A DNA stretch of 64,000 bases, taken from assembly GCA_018712915.1 (NCBI GenBank), contig DVGC01000001.1, forward strand, positions 103,264 to 167,263, read 5' to 3'. This DNA is from Candidatus Copromonas faecavium (nom. illeg.). Its GTDB lineage: Bacteria; Bacillota; Clostridia; Lachnospirales; Lachnospiraceae. Made by a program: the position numbers and the translations under genes. This document shows positions 51,058 through 61,595 of this stretch, piece by piece. Each line of letters starts with the position of its first letter. Position 1 is the stretch's first letter. The notes under the pieces were generated by a model. The model was given only the letters and a program-made list of their open reading frames with translations, ran no database searches and had not been told where the DNA came from.

Positions 51058-52104
51058 TTACCGGCTGCGGATTTCCCTTCTCATGAACACGATATAGGAA
51101 ATGGCGAAAATCGCCGCGGTTACCGCCAGAAGAGCGACCAGATGGGGCCAGACAAGAAGCAGGCTCTGTCCCAGAGACAGATATCCCGTAATCGCTCCGG
51201 AAAGCTGCTGAGGCAGAATTGCATTGGTGGTGCGGACAGTCGGACTCATAATCGTGGATACGGCTTCGCTGTAAAGGTAGTATGGGGAAAGCCGGTTTAA
51301 CCCCAGCTCCAGATTATACGCATCCAGGAGCTGCCCCCAGGTGAAAATTTCTTCTGCCGGGCTGATGACACTGACCAGAACGCTCACCACCATGCTCATA
51401 AACAGGGCAAAGAAGATCCAGCAGGCAATGCTCAGCATGGCTGATGTGGCCGTATGACGGCAAAGCACTGAAAACAGAATGGAAAGCGCCAGCCAGAAGC
51501 AGATATAAACTCCCGTAAAGAACAGGAAGAAGAAAATCCGCCCCACCTCTTCCGGCGAGGGAGGAATACCGATGACCAGAAGGCCTACGGCTCCAATCAA
51601 GAGGCCCATGGAAAAAACCATAAGGAAAATCATGGTGGCAGCCGCCAGAAATTTTCCGTTGATCACCGAATCCCGGTATACCGGCTGGGACACCAGATGA
51701 TTCATGGTTCCTTCTGTCATCTCGCTGTTGATGGCATCAAACCCCATGGTGATTCCCACAAAAGGCCCTAAAAGGGCGATAAAAGACATAAAAGAAGGAA
51801 TGCTTCCGCTGCTTAAGGTAAACAGCTGAAGGAACAGGTAATCCGCCTGCACTCCGGAAACGGAATCCTCAATCAGCGTAGACACTGAACCGTAAATGCT
51901 GGCAAAGCTGGTAATGAGGATCAGACAAAGGACGATGAGAAACCGCCTGCTGTGAATATGATCCGCCATCTCCTTACGGTAAATGGCCAAAAGGCCGTTC
52001 AGACTAATCGTTCTTTCGGTTTCGGAACGCTGTAATCTTTCCTTTTCCTCTGTTTTCTCCGGCCTCACCATCGGCTTTTTCAAAATATCTGCGGTAAATT
52101 TCAT
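51058..52104 (-). CDS. ABC-2 type transporter permease
   Basis: Multi-TM ABC-2 permease; GAGGAGGTGACTTGG before ATG at 52104. Confidence 0.85.
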   Translation of the reverse strand: MKFTADILKKPMVRPEKTEEKERLQRSETERTISLNGLLAIYRKEMADHIHSRRFLIVLCLILITSFASIYGSVSTLIEDSVSGVQADYLFLQLFTLSSGSIPSFMSFIALLGPFVGITMGFDAINSEMTEGTMNHLVSQPVYRDSVINGKFLAAATMIFLMVFSMGLLIGAVGLLVIGIPPSPEEVGRIFFFLFFTGVYICFWLALSILFSVLCRHTATSAMLSIACWIFFALFMSMVVSVLVSVISPAEEIFTWGQLLDAYNLELGLNRLSPYYLYSEAVSTIMSPTVRTTNAILPQQLSGAITGYLSLGQSLLLVWPHLVALLAVTAAIFAISYIVFMRREIRSR

Positions 52105-53014
52105 CCAAGTCACCTCCTCTCTGTCTTAAATGGCTCAGCGTATATCCCTGATCCAAAGATTTTCTTAACAGCTCCCTGCGCACATCGCAGGAAGACCGGA
52201 CCACATAAAACTCGCCCTGATGCTCCACCTGCCGGACATTTCCCAGGCTCTTTAATACAGCTTCAAAACCGCCGTCATCCGGAATGGCCGCCGTCTCCAG
52301 CACATAGTTGTCTTCCTGCTGAACCTGACGGGCCAGCTCATCAATCTTTCCGCAGGCAATCAGCTTTCCGTCTACAAACAGTCCCACACGATCGCAGATT
52401 TGCTGCACCTGGTACAGCTGATGGGAAGAAATCAGGATGGTGCGCCCGTCTTCCGTCGACAGCCTGCGGATCAGATCCATCAGCTCCCGCATACCTTCCG
52501 GGTCAATGCCAAGCGTCGGTTCATCCATGATAACCACCTTGGGATCTTTCACCAGTACATCTGCAATACCCAGCCTCTGTTTCATACCCCGTGAATAGGT
52601 TCCGGTCTTTTTGTCGGCAGCTTCGCTCATGCCGACCCGTTCCAGAAGGCTGTTAATCCTCTCCTCCAGAAGCGGTCCGGACAGCCCGTTGAGGCGGCCT
52701 GTGAATCTTAAGTTTTCCCGGCCTGTCATATCCGGGTAAAAGCCCATCTGATCCGGAAGATAGCCCACCATGCTCTTAATTCCGATGGGCTCTCTGGTAC
52801 AGTCCATCCCGTTGATGCCGGCGGTTCCGGCTGTCGGCTCCGTAAGTCCAAGAAGCATCAGGATTGTTGTGGTTTTCCCGGCGCCATTGGGTCCCAGGAG
52901 TCCGAAAATTTCTCCCTGAACAATATCCAGATTCAGTTCGGACACGGCAGTTTTCTCACCATAGCATTTCGTAAGCCCCTCCGTATGTATGATGATCCGT
53001 TCCATCCTCTCCAT
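52004..53014 (-). CDS. ABC transporter ATP-binding protein
   Basis: GPNGAGKTTT Walker A, YSRGMKQRLGIADVLVKDPKVVIMDEPTLG. Confidence 0.94.
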   Translation of the reverse strand: MERMERIIIHTEGLTKCYGEKTAVSELNLDIVQGEIFGLLGPNGAGKTTTILMLLGLTEPTAGTAGINGMDCTREPIGIKSMVGYLPDQMGFYPDMTGRENLRFTGRLNGLSGPLLEERINSLLERVGMSEAADKKTGTYSRGMKQRLGIADVLVKDPKVVIMDEPTLGIDPEGMRELMDLIRRLSTEDGRTILISSHQLYQVQQICDRVGLFVDGKLIACGKIDELARQVQQEDNYVLETAAIPDDGGFEAVLKSLGNVRQVEHQGEFYVVRSSCDVRRELLRKSLDQGYTLSHLRQRGGDLDEIYRRYFEKADGEAGENRGKGKITAFRNRKND

Positions 53015-53044
53015 GGAGATTCCTCCTTTCCGGTCATCAGACGC

Positions 53045-54244
53045 CTACCGCCGTCCATATTTTTTAAACACATAGCCAAGCCCTCCGGCCACACAGAGGA
53101 TAATCCCAATGGCTATAAAGCCCCAGACGGTCTGAGTCTTGACGGAAACCCGGAATTCCGCGCTGTCGGATGTTTCATCTGTTCTGGCTGTAAAGGTGGC
53201 GGCATAGTCTCCGGTGATAGCGTCAGAAGAGGGTTCCACATGGGCAATCACTTCTGTTGTGCTGCCTGCGGCAATGGATTCAATGGTATTGTTCTCCAGA
53301 TCATAAGTCACGGTCCATCCGGAAGGCGCGCTGCAATTGACAGATACGTTTTCCAGATCCACATTTCCCGTATTGGTAACGCTTAATGTCACGTCTGATT
53401 CCTGTCCCGCATGCGCGTCAAAGCTCAGCCGTCCATCCGGAGTACTCACGGAAATTCCATAGGTTCCCGTAATATTGACCGTCAAATCCTGGCTCAGCGT
53501 CTCCTCCGCCGATACGGCACTGACAGAAATGGTGTATTCTCCTGCTTCCACCTGATCCGGTGTCGTCACATCCACCGTGATTCCCTGGCTGGCGCCGGAT
53601 TCCACATCGATTCCTGCCACAGTTGTGGATTCTCCGGAAGGCGTAAAGCTGACATTCCATCCGGAAGGCGCATTGGCTGACAGGCTGTAATTCTGGGTCT
53701 TTAAATCATTATTAATCAGCGTGGTGGAAAAGCTGAAATCGGTTCCTGATGAGCCCTCCTGGCTGGGATACTCCGAAGTAAAACTGCCCCGTCCGGCCTG
53801 GGCTTCGCTGGCCGTCAATGCAATATCCAGCCGATCTGAGGCAGCTCCGGAAGAAGCGGCAACCTGAACATAATAAGTTCCCTCGCTCAGTTCATCCGGA
53901 ACCGTCAGTCTTAACGTCAGCTGCGCCGCGTCCTCCCCGGAATCCGCATAGACCTGGCTCACCTCATACGTATCTCCCTGAAGGTAGCCGTCCCAGCCTT
54001 CCGGCAGAGAAGACAAGGAAACGTCCACATTGGCGGAACCTCCCGTCAGATTGTCAATGGTTACAGGAATGCTCAGGCTGTCGCCCGGATCTACAGAGAT
54101 TCCGGGATACTGGGTATGCAGCTCCAGGCCGCCGTCCGCACGGGCCGGGAAGGTCATAAAGAGACCCATGGCAGCTGCCGCGGCAAACGCCGCAAAGGCC
54201 ATCCGTTTTTTTACAGGACTTGCCAGTCCTACTGCTCGTTTCAT
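53045..54244 (-). CDS. Secreted/anchored NEW3-type beta-sandwich protein
   Basis: Signal peptide, repeated LPEGWDGY / APSGWNVSFTP / APSGWTVTYD motifs, C-terminal TM. Confidence 0.82.
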   Translation of the reverse strand: MKRAVGLASPVKKRMAFAAFAAAAAMGLFMTFPARADGGLELHTQYPGISVDPGDSLSIPVTIDNLTGGSANVDVSLSSLPEGWDGYLQGDTYEVSQVYADSGEDAAQLTLRLTVPDELSEGTYYVQVAASSGAASDRLDIALTASEAQAGRGSFTSEYPSQEGSSGTDFSFSTTLINNDLKTQNYSLSANAPSGWNVSFTPSGESTTVAGIDVESGASQGITVDVTTPDQVEAGEYTISVSAVSAEETLSQDLTVNITGTYGISVSTPDGRLSFDAHAGQESDVTLSVTNTGNVDLENVSVNCSAPSGWTVTYDLENNTIESIAAGSTTEVIAHVEPSSDAITGDYAATFTARTDETSDSAEFRVSVKTQTVWGFIAIGIILCVAGGLGYVFKKYGRR

Positions 54245-54489
54245 AATTTCCTCCTTCTTCCGCCCTTTTCCTGACCTGGCCGGCTGCCGCATCCTGCCGG
54301 CAGGCTGAGCGGAATTTCTTTGCTTTTTTCTCCTTTTCATCATACACAAGAAACCTTTAATGAACCTGTAATTTTCTTGAAAGAATTGTGAAACGGCCGT
54401 CACACTCTCCGTCATCTGAAATTTCCCGTTTTTCTTTCATAGCTCCATTGCTTTCACGCTTTAGCTCAACGAAGTGTTTTCCATGAAAT

Positions 54490-54550
54490 GAAAACCATCC
54501 TTCTGCATCGCCTTTTCCAAGAACTCTTTCGACACAGAAGGATGGTTTTC
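54490..54550. terminator. 16-bp perfect inverted repeat with 29-nt loop
   Basis: GAAAACCATCCTTCTG ... CAGAAGGATGGTTTTC. Confidence 0.6.
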
Positions 54551-54557
54551 TATTTTA

Positions 54558-55490
54558 TCAGCTGTACATCCGCACACATTCTTCTACCAGATCCCAGAAT
54601 CTGGCCGTATCAATTCCGACTCCCACTTTCGCATTGGGTTTCTTTCCCGTTACTCCCAGCTCATCGCAGACCGTTCTGCCGTAACAGGGGCCCTCATGAA
54701 CGTCCACTTCCACATACATTTCCTTTAACTTCATGCATTCCGGATCAATGAGATAACCGATGCAGGTGGCATCATGAACCGGCCCTCCGGCCAGGCCGTA
54801 GGCAGTATGCTGGGTTTTCAAGGTAAAGTTCATAATATCCGCAAACAGCCGGCCGGCCGTATTGCCTACCTGCTCCATGCGGGCAATGACGTCCGCAGTG
54901 CAGACTGTCTGGTTGGTCAGATCCAGCCCCATCATCACAATCGGCACGCCGGAGGTAAAGACAACCCTTGCTGCCTCCGGATCCGCATACACATTAAATT
55001 CTGCCGACGGGGTCACATTTCCTGTTCCATAAGCGCCTCCCATCAGGACAATCTCCCTGATTTTCGATACAATGGCCGGTTCCATCCGCATGGCAACGGC
55101 AATGTTGGTCAGCGGTCCCACCGGCACCAGCGTAATATCTCCATCTGAAGCCATCAGCGTATCAATAATATAGGAAACCGCGTGAACCGGTTCCTGCTTT
55201 TTTGTCAGAGGCTCAAATACCGGGCCGTCCAGACCGCTCTCTCCGTGAATATCGGCTGCCACAATCTGTTCCCGCATGATGGGTCTCGGCATTCCGGCAT
55301 AGACAGGCACGTCAATTCCCAGCTTCTGGCAGACATTCAGTCCGTTGACCAGGGTCTTGTCCAACGTCTGATTTCCTGCAACAATGGTGATTCCCAGAAG
55401 TTCGATGGCCGGGTGCTTTGCCGCCATCATCATGGCAATGGCGTCATCATGTCCCGGATCACAGTCCAAAATAATTTTTCTTTTCTCCAT
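54558..55490 (-). CDS. Ribonucleoside (inosine-uridine) hydrolase
   Basis: [37 protein letters not shown]. Confidence 0.93.
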   Translation of the reverse strand: MEKRKIILDCDPGHDDAIAMMMAAKHPAIELLGITIVAGNQTLDKTLVNGLNVCQKLGIDVPVYAGMPRPIMREQIVAADIHGESGLDGPVFEPLTKKQEPVHAVSYIIDTLMASDGDITLVPVGPLTNIAVAMRMEPAIVSKIREIVLMGGAYGTGNVTPSAEFNVYADPEAARVVFTSGVPIVMMGLDLTNQTVCTADVIARMEQVGNTAGRLFADIMNFTLKTQHTAYGLAGGPVHDATCIGYLIDPECMKLKEMYVEVDVHEGPCYGRTVCDELGVTGKKPNAKVGVGIDTARFWDLVEECVRMYS

Positions 55491-55688
55491 TCTTTCTTTT
55501 CCTCCTCACAATACCGGCAGCCATACGGAACCTGAGCCGGACATCCGCCTGCAGGCGAAACCGCATCCGCTGCTTGTCCTTTTCCCTCCGGTATCTTCAT
55601 AATTGCATTATAACGGAATTCTGTTATACTGAATATGAGAAATCTCACAGTTTGTATGAAGAAATGAAAAACAGAGGAGAACACCCAA

Positions 55689-56381
55689 ATGAAGGAAATC
55701 AACGATCGTCAAATGTTTCAGGAACTGGCCCGTTCCTCCGGCTATGCCAGCCAGTTTTCCATGGACGTCCTGCCGGAAAGCAGGCTTCTGTCTGCCGATT
55801 CCGGTGACAGTATCATAAAAGAGGGAATCCGACCGGACTCCCTCTACTATCTCTGCCGGGGAAGAGCCAAGCTTTACCTGACCCACCCCAACGGCAAAAT
55901 CTCTTTCATTGATTTTCTCCAGGCTCCTTGTTTCATCGGCGAAATGGAGCTGCTGGACGATACCCATGAAGCCAGAGCCGTCCAGGCCATCAGCCAGTGC
56001 TGGCTCTTTTCCCTGCCTGCCGCATCATTCCGCAGTCAATTACTAAACGACACGGTCTTTCTCCGGAATATCTGCCTTCTCCTGGGACCGAAAAATCAGC
56101 GAAACATTATTTCCGCTTCCCGCAACCAATCCTTTCCTCTGGCCAACCGCCTGGCCGCCTTCCTTCTGCTGGCCCAGAACCATGGATTTTACAGAGAAAA
56201 GCATACGGCTGCCGCCGAGTACCTAGGCGTATCCTACCGCCATCTTCTCTATGTCCTGGCCGATTTCTGTAAAAAGGGCTGCTTAAGAAAAGAAGGCAGA
56301 GGATACCGGCTGACCAATGAAGACGTCCTTTTGGCCATGGCCAGGGAAATGGAGCCGGAATGGCCGGAGCATGACCGGTGA
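55689..56381 (+). CDS. Crp/Fnr family regulator (YeiL-like)
   Basis: cNMP-binding-like fold and C-terminal HTH; divergent from the nucleoside hydrolase. Confidence 0.8.
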   Translation: MKEINDRQMFQELARSSGYASQFSMDVLPESRLLSADSGDSIIKEGIRPDSLYYLCRGRAKLYLTHPNGKISFIDFLQAPCFIGEMELLDDTHEARAVQAISQCWLFSLPAASFRSQLLNDTVFLRNICLLLGPKNQRNIISASRNQSFPLANRLAAFLLLAQNHGFYREKHTAAAEYLGVSYRHLLYVLADFCKKGCLRKEGRGYRLTNEDVLLAMAREMEPEWPEHDR

Positions 56382-56405
56382 GGCTTTGCAGGAAATCCGA
56401 TGTTC

Positions 56406-58520
56406 TTACCAGATTTCGGGCATGCTCTCTTCGTACATTCCGTCTCCTTCTTCAATGCCGTAAAGCTCCCGAAATTCCGGCTGCGCAGAAAGGACGGCAT
56501 TGACACGGATTTCATCAGGAGAATGTACATCAATTGCAATCAGCATGGAGAGATATTCCTCACGCGCTTTTGACGCCCATATTGTGGCATAAGATTCATA
56601 AACCTGCTCCAAGTCATAGCCTTCTGCTTCTGCAATCTCTGTAATGCAGGAAACGCCTCCCAAATCAGCGATATTTTCTGATACCGTCTGCTCGCCGTTC
56701 ACCTGTTTTCCATTCACCTCCATTCCGTCATAATAAGCAATCACCTGCTCTGCAAGAGACTGGAAGCTTTCTCTATCCTCCTGTGTCCACCAGTCTCTCA
56801 GATTTCCCTGCTCGTCATACATTGCCCCATTATTGTCAAACGCATGGGTAATTTCATGTCCAATCACGGCTCCAATTCCGCCCAGATTTTCCTCAATGGA
56901 AGCCTCCGGATCATAAAACGGAGCCTGGAGGATGCCCGCAAGAATGTTGATGCTGTTGTTTGAAGGATCGTAATAAGCATTGATGGTCTGCGGTGTATCC
57001 GGCCAGAGCGTCTTGTCCACCAGCTCATTCCTTGTCGCAAATTCATAGTCCACGGCTGCCTTGTGTATTTTCAGATAATTATCAATATATGTTCCGTTTT
57101 CCTCCGGCGCATCCAGCAAGACCTCATATCTGTCCTGCGGCCATGTCTCCGGATGGCCGATTCGGACATCAAGACTCTCAAGTTTTTTCTTTGCCTCCTC
57201 TTTCGTCTCCTCTCCCATCCAGTCCAGAGCATCAATGCGCTGGCCAAACACTCGGATGACCTGGTCAACAATGGATGCCACATTCTCTGTTGTCTCCTCA
57301 GAGTAGTATCTGCCGCAGTACAGTCTTCCGCATTCAAATCCCAGCACATTCTGAACGCTGCTTATCATAGCTTCTTCAAAGGGCGTCTCCTCCTCATTAC
57401 CCATGGCTGTCATCTGATACTCTGTATATGCGGCGTAGCTTTCCATATCCAGGTACATACTGAGATCCTTATGAGCACACAGCTTCACATACTGCTTCAG
57501 CATAGGGAGATTCTCTTCCGTCAGCATTTCCCCCATGGTTCTGACTTTTTCCGGTTGGGACACAATTGCCTGTTCATCCGCTCCAATGCCGAAAATCTCT
57601 TCTATCATTTCGGAAGTAACCTTTCCGGAAAATAATTCTTCTACCTCCGATATTGTAAAAAGGTGATAGGTCTTTGAAGGATCATAAAGATCCGCCTGGG
57701 AAAGCGATTTCTCTGCAAGCACCTTCATCAGAGAAACCGTATCCTGTACAACTGCGTCTGCTTCCGTTTCGGAATATCCTTCGATCATACAAAGTTCCCT
57801 TAAATATTTCTCATAGGCAGATACATGCTTCTGATTGGATTCATCATCAGAAAACCAGATCTCCCGCTGCAGCCCGCAGTCGCCTCCATCCACCACCGGC
57901 ATTTTGACAGAGGAATTTTCATAATCGCTTCCGATTGAAAGGCCAAAAACAGAGAACATTCCATAGTCTCTCCCAAACTGCATGCTGGTCCGAAGCAATT
58001 CATCCACAGTTTCCGCAGCATCCACTTTCTCAAAAAAAGCGGACACCGTTTCTCCAAATCCATTCTGATTCCGGCTTTCTTCGTCCATTCCAGTCAGATA
58101 AAGCGCGCGGATATTGCTCTCATCACTTCCCTTTTCAAATTCCGTACCTTCAGAAATTTCCTGAATCAGACCGGTCATTCGCTCTTTTACCTGATCATCT
58201 AATATGCTGAACCAGCTTTTTGAATTTTCGTCGGGTTCGATCTCCCAGCCGGCAAGCAGCTCACCGTTTACCGCCTTATAATAGTTGTCCTTCATCTCTG
58301 CCTGCTCTGAGCCGCTTTGAGCGCCTTCAGTTCCGGGAGCTTCCGCACCGCCGCTCTGGGTGCCTGGGAGCTCAGATGTCTCCGCAGCACGCTCCGTTTC
58401 CGGCAGGTTTTCTGCAGCACATGCCGTAAGGCCAAAGGATAGAGCCAAAAGCATGAGAAATGCTGCCGGCTTCCCTATCCTTGCTCCGGCCTGTACAAAT
58501 CTTTGATATCGTTTTTTCAT
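56406..58520 (-). CDS. M13 family metallopeptidase lipoprotein
   Basis: Lipobox LTACAAE; zinc motif VIGHEITHAFDNNGAMYDEQG. Confidence 0.92.
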   Translation of the reverse strand: MKKRYQRFVQAGARIGKPAAFLMLLALSFGLTACAAENLPETERAAETSELPGTQSGGAEAPGTEGAQSGSEQAEMKDNYYKAVNGELLAGWEIEPDENSKSWFSILDDQVKERMTGLIQEISEGTEFEKGSDESNIRALYLTGMDEESRNQNGFGETVSAFFEKVDAAETVDELLRTSMQFGRDYGMFSVFGLSIGSDYENSSVKMPVVDGGDCGLQREIWFSDDESNQKHVSAYEKYLRELCMIEGYSETEADAVVQDTVSLMKVLAEKSLSQADLYDPSKTYHLFTISEVEELFSGKVTSEMIEEIFGIGADEQAIVSQPEKVRTMGEMLTEENLPMLKQYVKLCAHKDLSMYLDMESYAAYTEYQMTAMGNEEETPFEEAMISSVQNVLGFECGRLYCGRYYSEETTENVASIVDQVIRVFGQRIDALDWMGEETKEEAKKKLESLDVRIGHPETWPQDRYEVLLDAPEENGTYIDNYLKIHKAAVDYEFATRNELVDKTLWPDTPQTINAYYDPSNNSINILAGILQAPFYDPEASIEENLGGIGAVIGHEITHAFDNNGAMYDEQGNLRDWWTQEDRESFQSLAEQVIAYYDGMEVNGKQVNGEQTVSENIADLGGVSCITEIAEAEGYDLEQVYESYATIWASKAREEYLSMLIAIDVHSPDEIRVNAVLSAQPEFRELYGIEEGDGMYEESMPEIW

Positions 58521-58606
58521 AACAGAATTCTCCTTTTATTTTATCATACAATCCTATATCCTGCCGCTATCCGGGTTTTCAAAGAAAATCACCCGGAAAC
58601 ACCGGC

Positions 58607-59950
58607 TCAAAGTTTCTTTAAAAGCCTTCTTCCCAGCGTCAGATATACGGTAATGGAAACAATAGGGCCAATAGTATCCGAAAAAGGTTCGCAGTAGAAA
58701 ATATTTGTGACTCCAACTACCGGAGGGATCAGGAAAACACAGGCAAAATATACCACCTTTCTCCAGGCCGACAGTGCAAAAGCATATTTAAATACCCCCA
58801 TGCCGGTAAACCCGTCTGTAATGGCATACTGAAAAGGAAGAAGGAGCACACCCAGAGTATAGGTTCGGATGATGCGGGCTGTCTGGTCCACATATGCCGG
58901 ATCCCTGGTAAAGATACGGATAAAAATTTCCGGTACCAGCTGGGCCGCCGCAAACATAACCGCGCAGAACACAAATCCCAGAATCATGATATACTTCTGA
59001 GCCAGCCGGATCTTATCCGGCCTCCTGGCCCCGTAATTATATCCCAGTATGGTCTGGGTTCCGCCTGTAATACCGCCAAGAGGCATGGTAATCATGAGCA
59101 TAAAAGACTGAAGAATCGTATTGCAGGAAAGCAGAAGATCCCCCTCCTGCCCGCCGCCGTACTTCGTTATCATCGCATTTAAAGAAATCAGCATGACATT
59201 ATCAAATGCAATAATAAGAAAAGGCGTCAGTCCAAGTTTGCAGACCCCCAGAATATTTTTCTTCTCCGGTCTTTTGATATGGATCCTGAGTGCCGACTTG
59301 CCGGAAAACAGGAAACGGAGCACATAAATGCAGCTTGCAAACTGCGAGATAACAGTGGCCAGTGCCGCCCCCTTTACGTTCATTCCCAGAACAAAGATGA
59401 AGACCGGATCCAGAATAATATTTAAAGCTGCGCCCAGAAGCACCGAACGCATGGCTGTTTTGGAATAGCCCTGACAGATGATAAACTGATTCATTCCGGT
59501 GCTGAGCAGCGCAAACACGGTACCGGAAAGATACCAGCTCATATATTCATCCGCATAGGGAAAAACGGCCTCTGACGCTCCAAACCACCAGAGCAGTCTG
59601 TCCTTTAACAGGAAAGAAACTGCCATCACCAGCACGGAGATCGCGCTTAGCGTCATAAAGCAGTCAGAAAGAACTTTCTCGGCATCTTTTTCCCTGTGCT
59701 GGCCGAGACGAATGCTCACAAGGGGGCCTCCTCCTATTCCAATCAGCGAGGCAAACGCAGAGATCATCGTAAGAATCGGCCCGCAGACCCCCACTCCGGC
59801 CAGCGCCGTTTCTCCTATTACTGCAATATTGCCAATATACATCCGATCTACAATGCTGTAAAGCACGCTGACAAACTGTGCCACCATGCTGGGCAGGGCA
59901 AGCCCGAGAACCAGGCCCTTAATGTCATCAGAATCTAACTGTGTTGTCAT
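58607..59950 (-). CDS. MATE family efflux transporter
   Basis: 447 aa MATE sequence. Confidence 0.9.
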   Translation of the reverse strand: MTTQLDSDDIKGLVLGLALPSMVAQFVSVLYSIVDRMYIGNIAVIGETALAGVGVCGPILTMISAFASLIGIGGGPLVSIRLGQHREKDAEKVLSDCFMTLSAISVLVMAVSFLLKDRLLWWFGASEAVFPYADEYMSWYLSGTVFALLSTGMNQFIICQGYSKTAMRSVLLGAALNIILDPVFIFVLGMNVKGAALATVISQFASCIYVLRFLFSGKSALRIHIKRPEKKNILGVCKLGLTPFLIIAFDNVMLISLNAMITKYGGGQEGDLLLSCNTILQSFMLMITMPLGGITGGTQTILGYNYGARRPDKIRLAQKYIMILGFVFCAVMFAAAQLVPEIFIRIFTRDPAYVDQTARIIRTYTLGVLLLPFQYAITDGFTGMGVFKYAFALSAWRKVVYFACVFLIPPVVGVTNIFYCEPFSDTIGPIVSITVYLTLGRRLLKKL

Positions 59951-60048
59951 ACTTGAATGCCACTCCCTGGCCTGAACATTCTATTTCAGGCCTTTTTCCT
60001 TGTATCAATTTTCTGTTCCGCAGCAAATTCAGCAGCAGAAGCGAATCT

Positions 60049-60510
60049 TTATGAAAGCTCTTCCAGCATGTTTGCAGGATTTTCTGCGGCTTTCACATTT
60101 CCAAATGCTTTTTCTATCACGCCGTTCTCATCAATCAGATAGGTGCTCCGCACCACACCCATGGAAACTTTACCGTAAGTTTTCTTTTCCTTCCAGACGT
60201 CATACGCTTCGATTACCTTCCGCTCGGGATCCGAAAGCAGGGGAAAAGGCAGACTGTATTTCTCCTGAAACTTTTTATGGGAGGCTGTGGAATCCCTGCT
60301 GATTCCCAGTACAACTGCCCCCTTTTCCTGTATCTGAGGGTAAAGCGCCCCGAAACCGCAGGCCTGTTTCGTGCAGCCCGGCGTCATATCTTTCGGATAA
60401 AAATAAAGAATTACCCTTTTCCCCCTGTAGTCAGAAAGCGAGCGTTCCTTTCCATCCTGATCCGGCAGAGTAAAATCCGGAGCTTTCGTTCCTGTTTCCA
60501 GCATATCCAT
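60049..60510 (-). CDS. bcp: Peroxiredoxin (Bcp/PrxQ type)
   Basis: YFYPKDMTPGCTKQACGF. Confidence 0.92.
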   Translation of the reverse strand: MDMLETGTKAPDFTLPDQDGKERSLSDYRGKRVILYFYPKDMTPGCTKQACGFGALYPQIQEKGAVVLGISRDSTASHKKFQEKYSLPFPLLSDPERKVIEAYDVWKEKKTYGKVSMGVVRSTYLIDENGVIEKAFGNVKAAENPANMLEELS

Positions 60511-60768
60511 TCCTCCTCGCAGCTGTATTGCTCACATTGATATTTCCGTTTTCCTATTATATCCATACTTCCCTGTCCCGTCAAGGAACGTCTCCATTTC
60601 ATGACATATATCTTTATTTCACGCCGCAGCGGACATACGGGCTGCCCATACGCCATGCCTCATTCCGGTATACCCCCATACATCCGCCCGTTATCAGACA
60701 TGTAACAATCCGATACGCAGGCAGCTGTATCCCTGTATGTATGCAAATGTCTGTCCTCATGGTATCAA

Positions 60769-60797
60769 TTGACATCCGTACCGCTCAAAGATATAAT
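60769..60797 (+). promoter_or_regulatory. Promoter of Crp-family regulator
   Basis: TTGACA-N17-TATAAT. Confidence 0.7.
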
Positions 60798-60824
60798 ATT
60801 TTTATGATATGGGGGAAATGTATT

Positions 60825-61493
60825 ATGGATTTTGAACATTGTTTTCCAATATGGAATAAATTAAATCCTGTTCAAAAAAATCGTCTTCTTGGCAGCCTGA
60901 TCACCTGCCAGGTGAACAAAGGTACGATTCTTCACAACGGCAGCAGCGACTGCTCCGGCCTGTTTCTTATCCAGTCCGGGCAGCTCCGGGCTTACATTCT
61001 TTCTGACGAAGGACGCGAAATTACCGTTTACCGCCTGTTTGATCGGGATATGTGTCTCCTTTCTGCCTCCTGCATGATTCATTCCATTCAGTTTGAAATC
61101 ATTATCGAAGCAGAAAAGGATACCAGGTTATGGCTCATCCCCACAGAAACCTACAAAAGCCTCATGGAAGAATCTGCGGCTGCGGCAAACTATACCAATG
61201 AGCTGATGGCCAGCCGTTTCACGGATGTCATGTGGCTCATGGAGCAGATCATGTGGAAGAGCCTTGATAAACGGGTTGCCGCTTTTCTTCTGGAAGAATC
61301 GTCCATCGAAAAAAACAGTGAGCTTAAGATCACTCATGAGACAATCGCAAACCATCTTGGTACTCACCGCGAAGTAATTACCAGAATGCTCCGCTATTTT
61401 CAAAACGAAGGAATGGTCAGACTGTCCAGAGGAACCGTTGTCCTTGTCGACAAAAAGAAACTGGAAGCATTGCAGATGCATAAAAGGGCCTGA
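60825..61493 (+). CDS. Crp/Fnr family transcriptional regulator
   Basis: cNMP-like domain plus HTH IANHLGTHREVITRMLRYF. Confidence 0.88.
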   Translation: MDFEHCFPIWNKLNPVQKNRLLGSLITCQVNKGTILHNGSSDCSGLFLIQSGQLRAYILSDEGREITVYRLFDRDMCLLSASCMIHSIQFEIIIEAEKDTRLWLIPTETYKSLMEESAAAANYTNELMASRFTDVMWLMEQIMWKSLDKRVAAFLLEESSIEKNSELKITHETIANHLGTHREVITRMLRYFQNEGMVRLSRGTVVLVDKKKLEALQMHKRA

Positions 61494-61524
61494 GAAAAAC
61501 ATCTGCTTGTTTTTTCTCAGGCCC
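61486..61524 (+). terminator. Intrinsic terminator whose left arm contains the stop codon
   Basis: GGGCCTGAGAAAAAC-loop-GTTTTTTCTCAGGCCC-TTTTTT; TGA stop at 61491-61493. Confidence 0.85.
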
Positions 61525-61595
61525 TTTTTTAACCGTCATATTCCTGTTATGTTGCTCTCCCGTCCGTTTTCCGCCGTACAGAATCGTAGGTTTTC

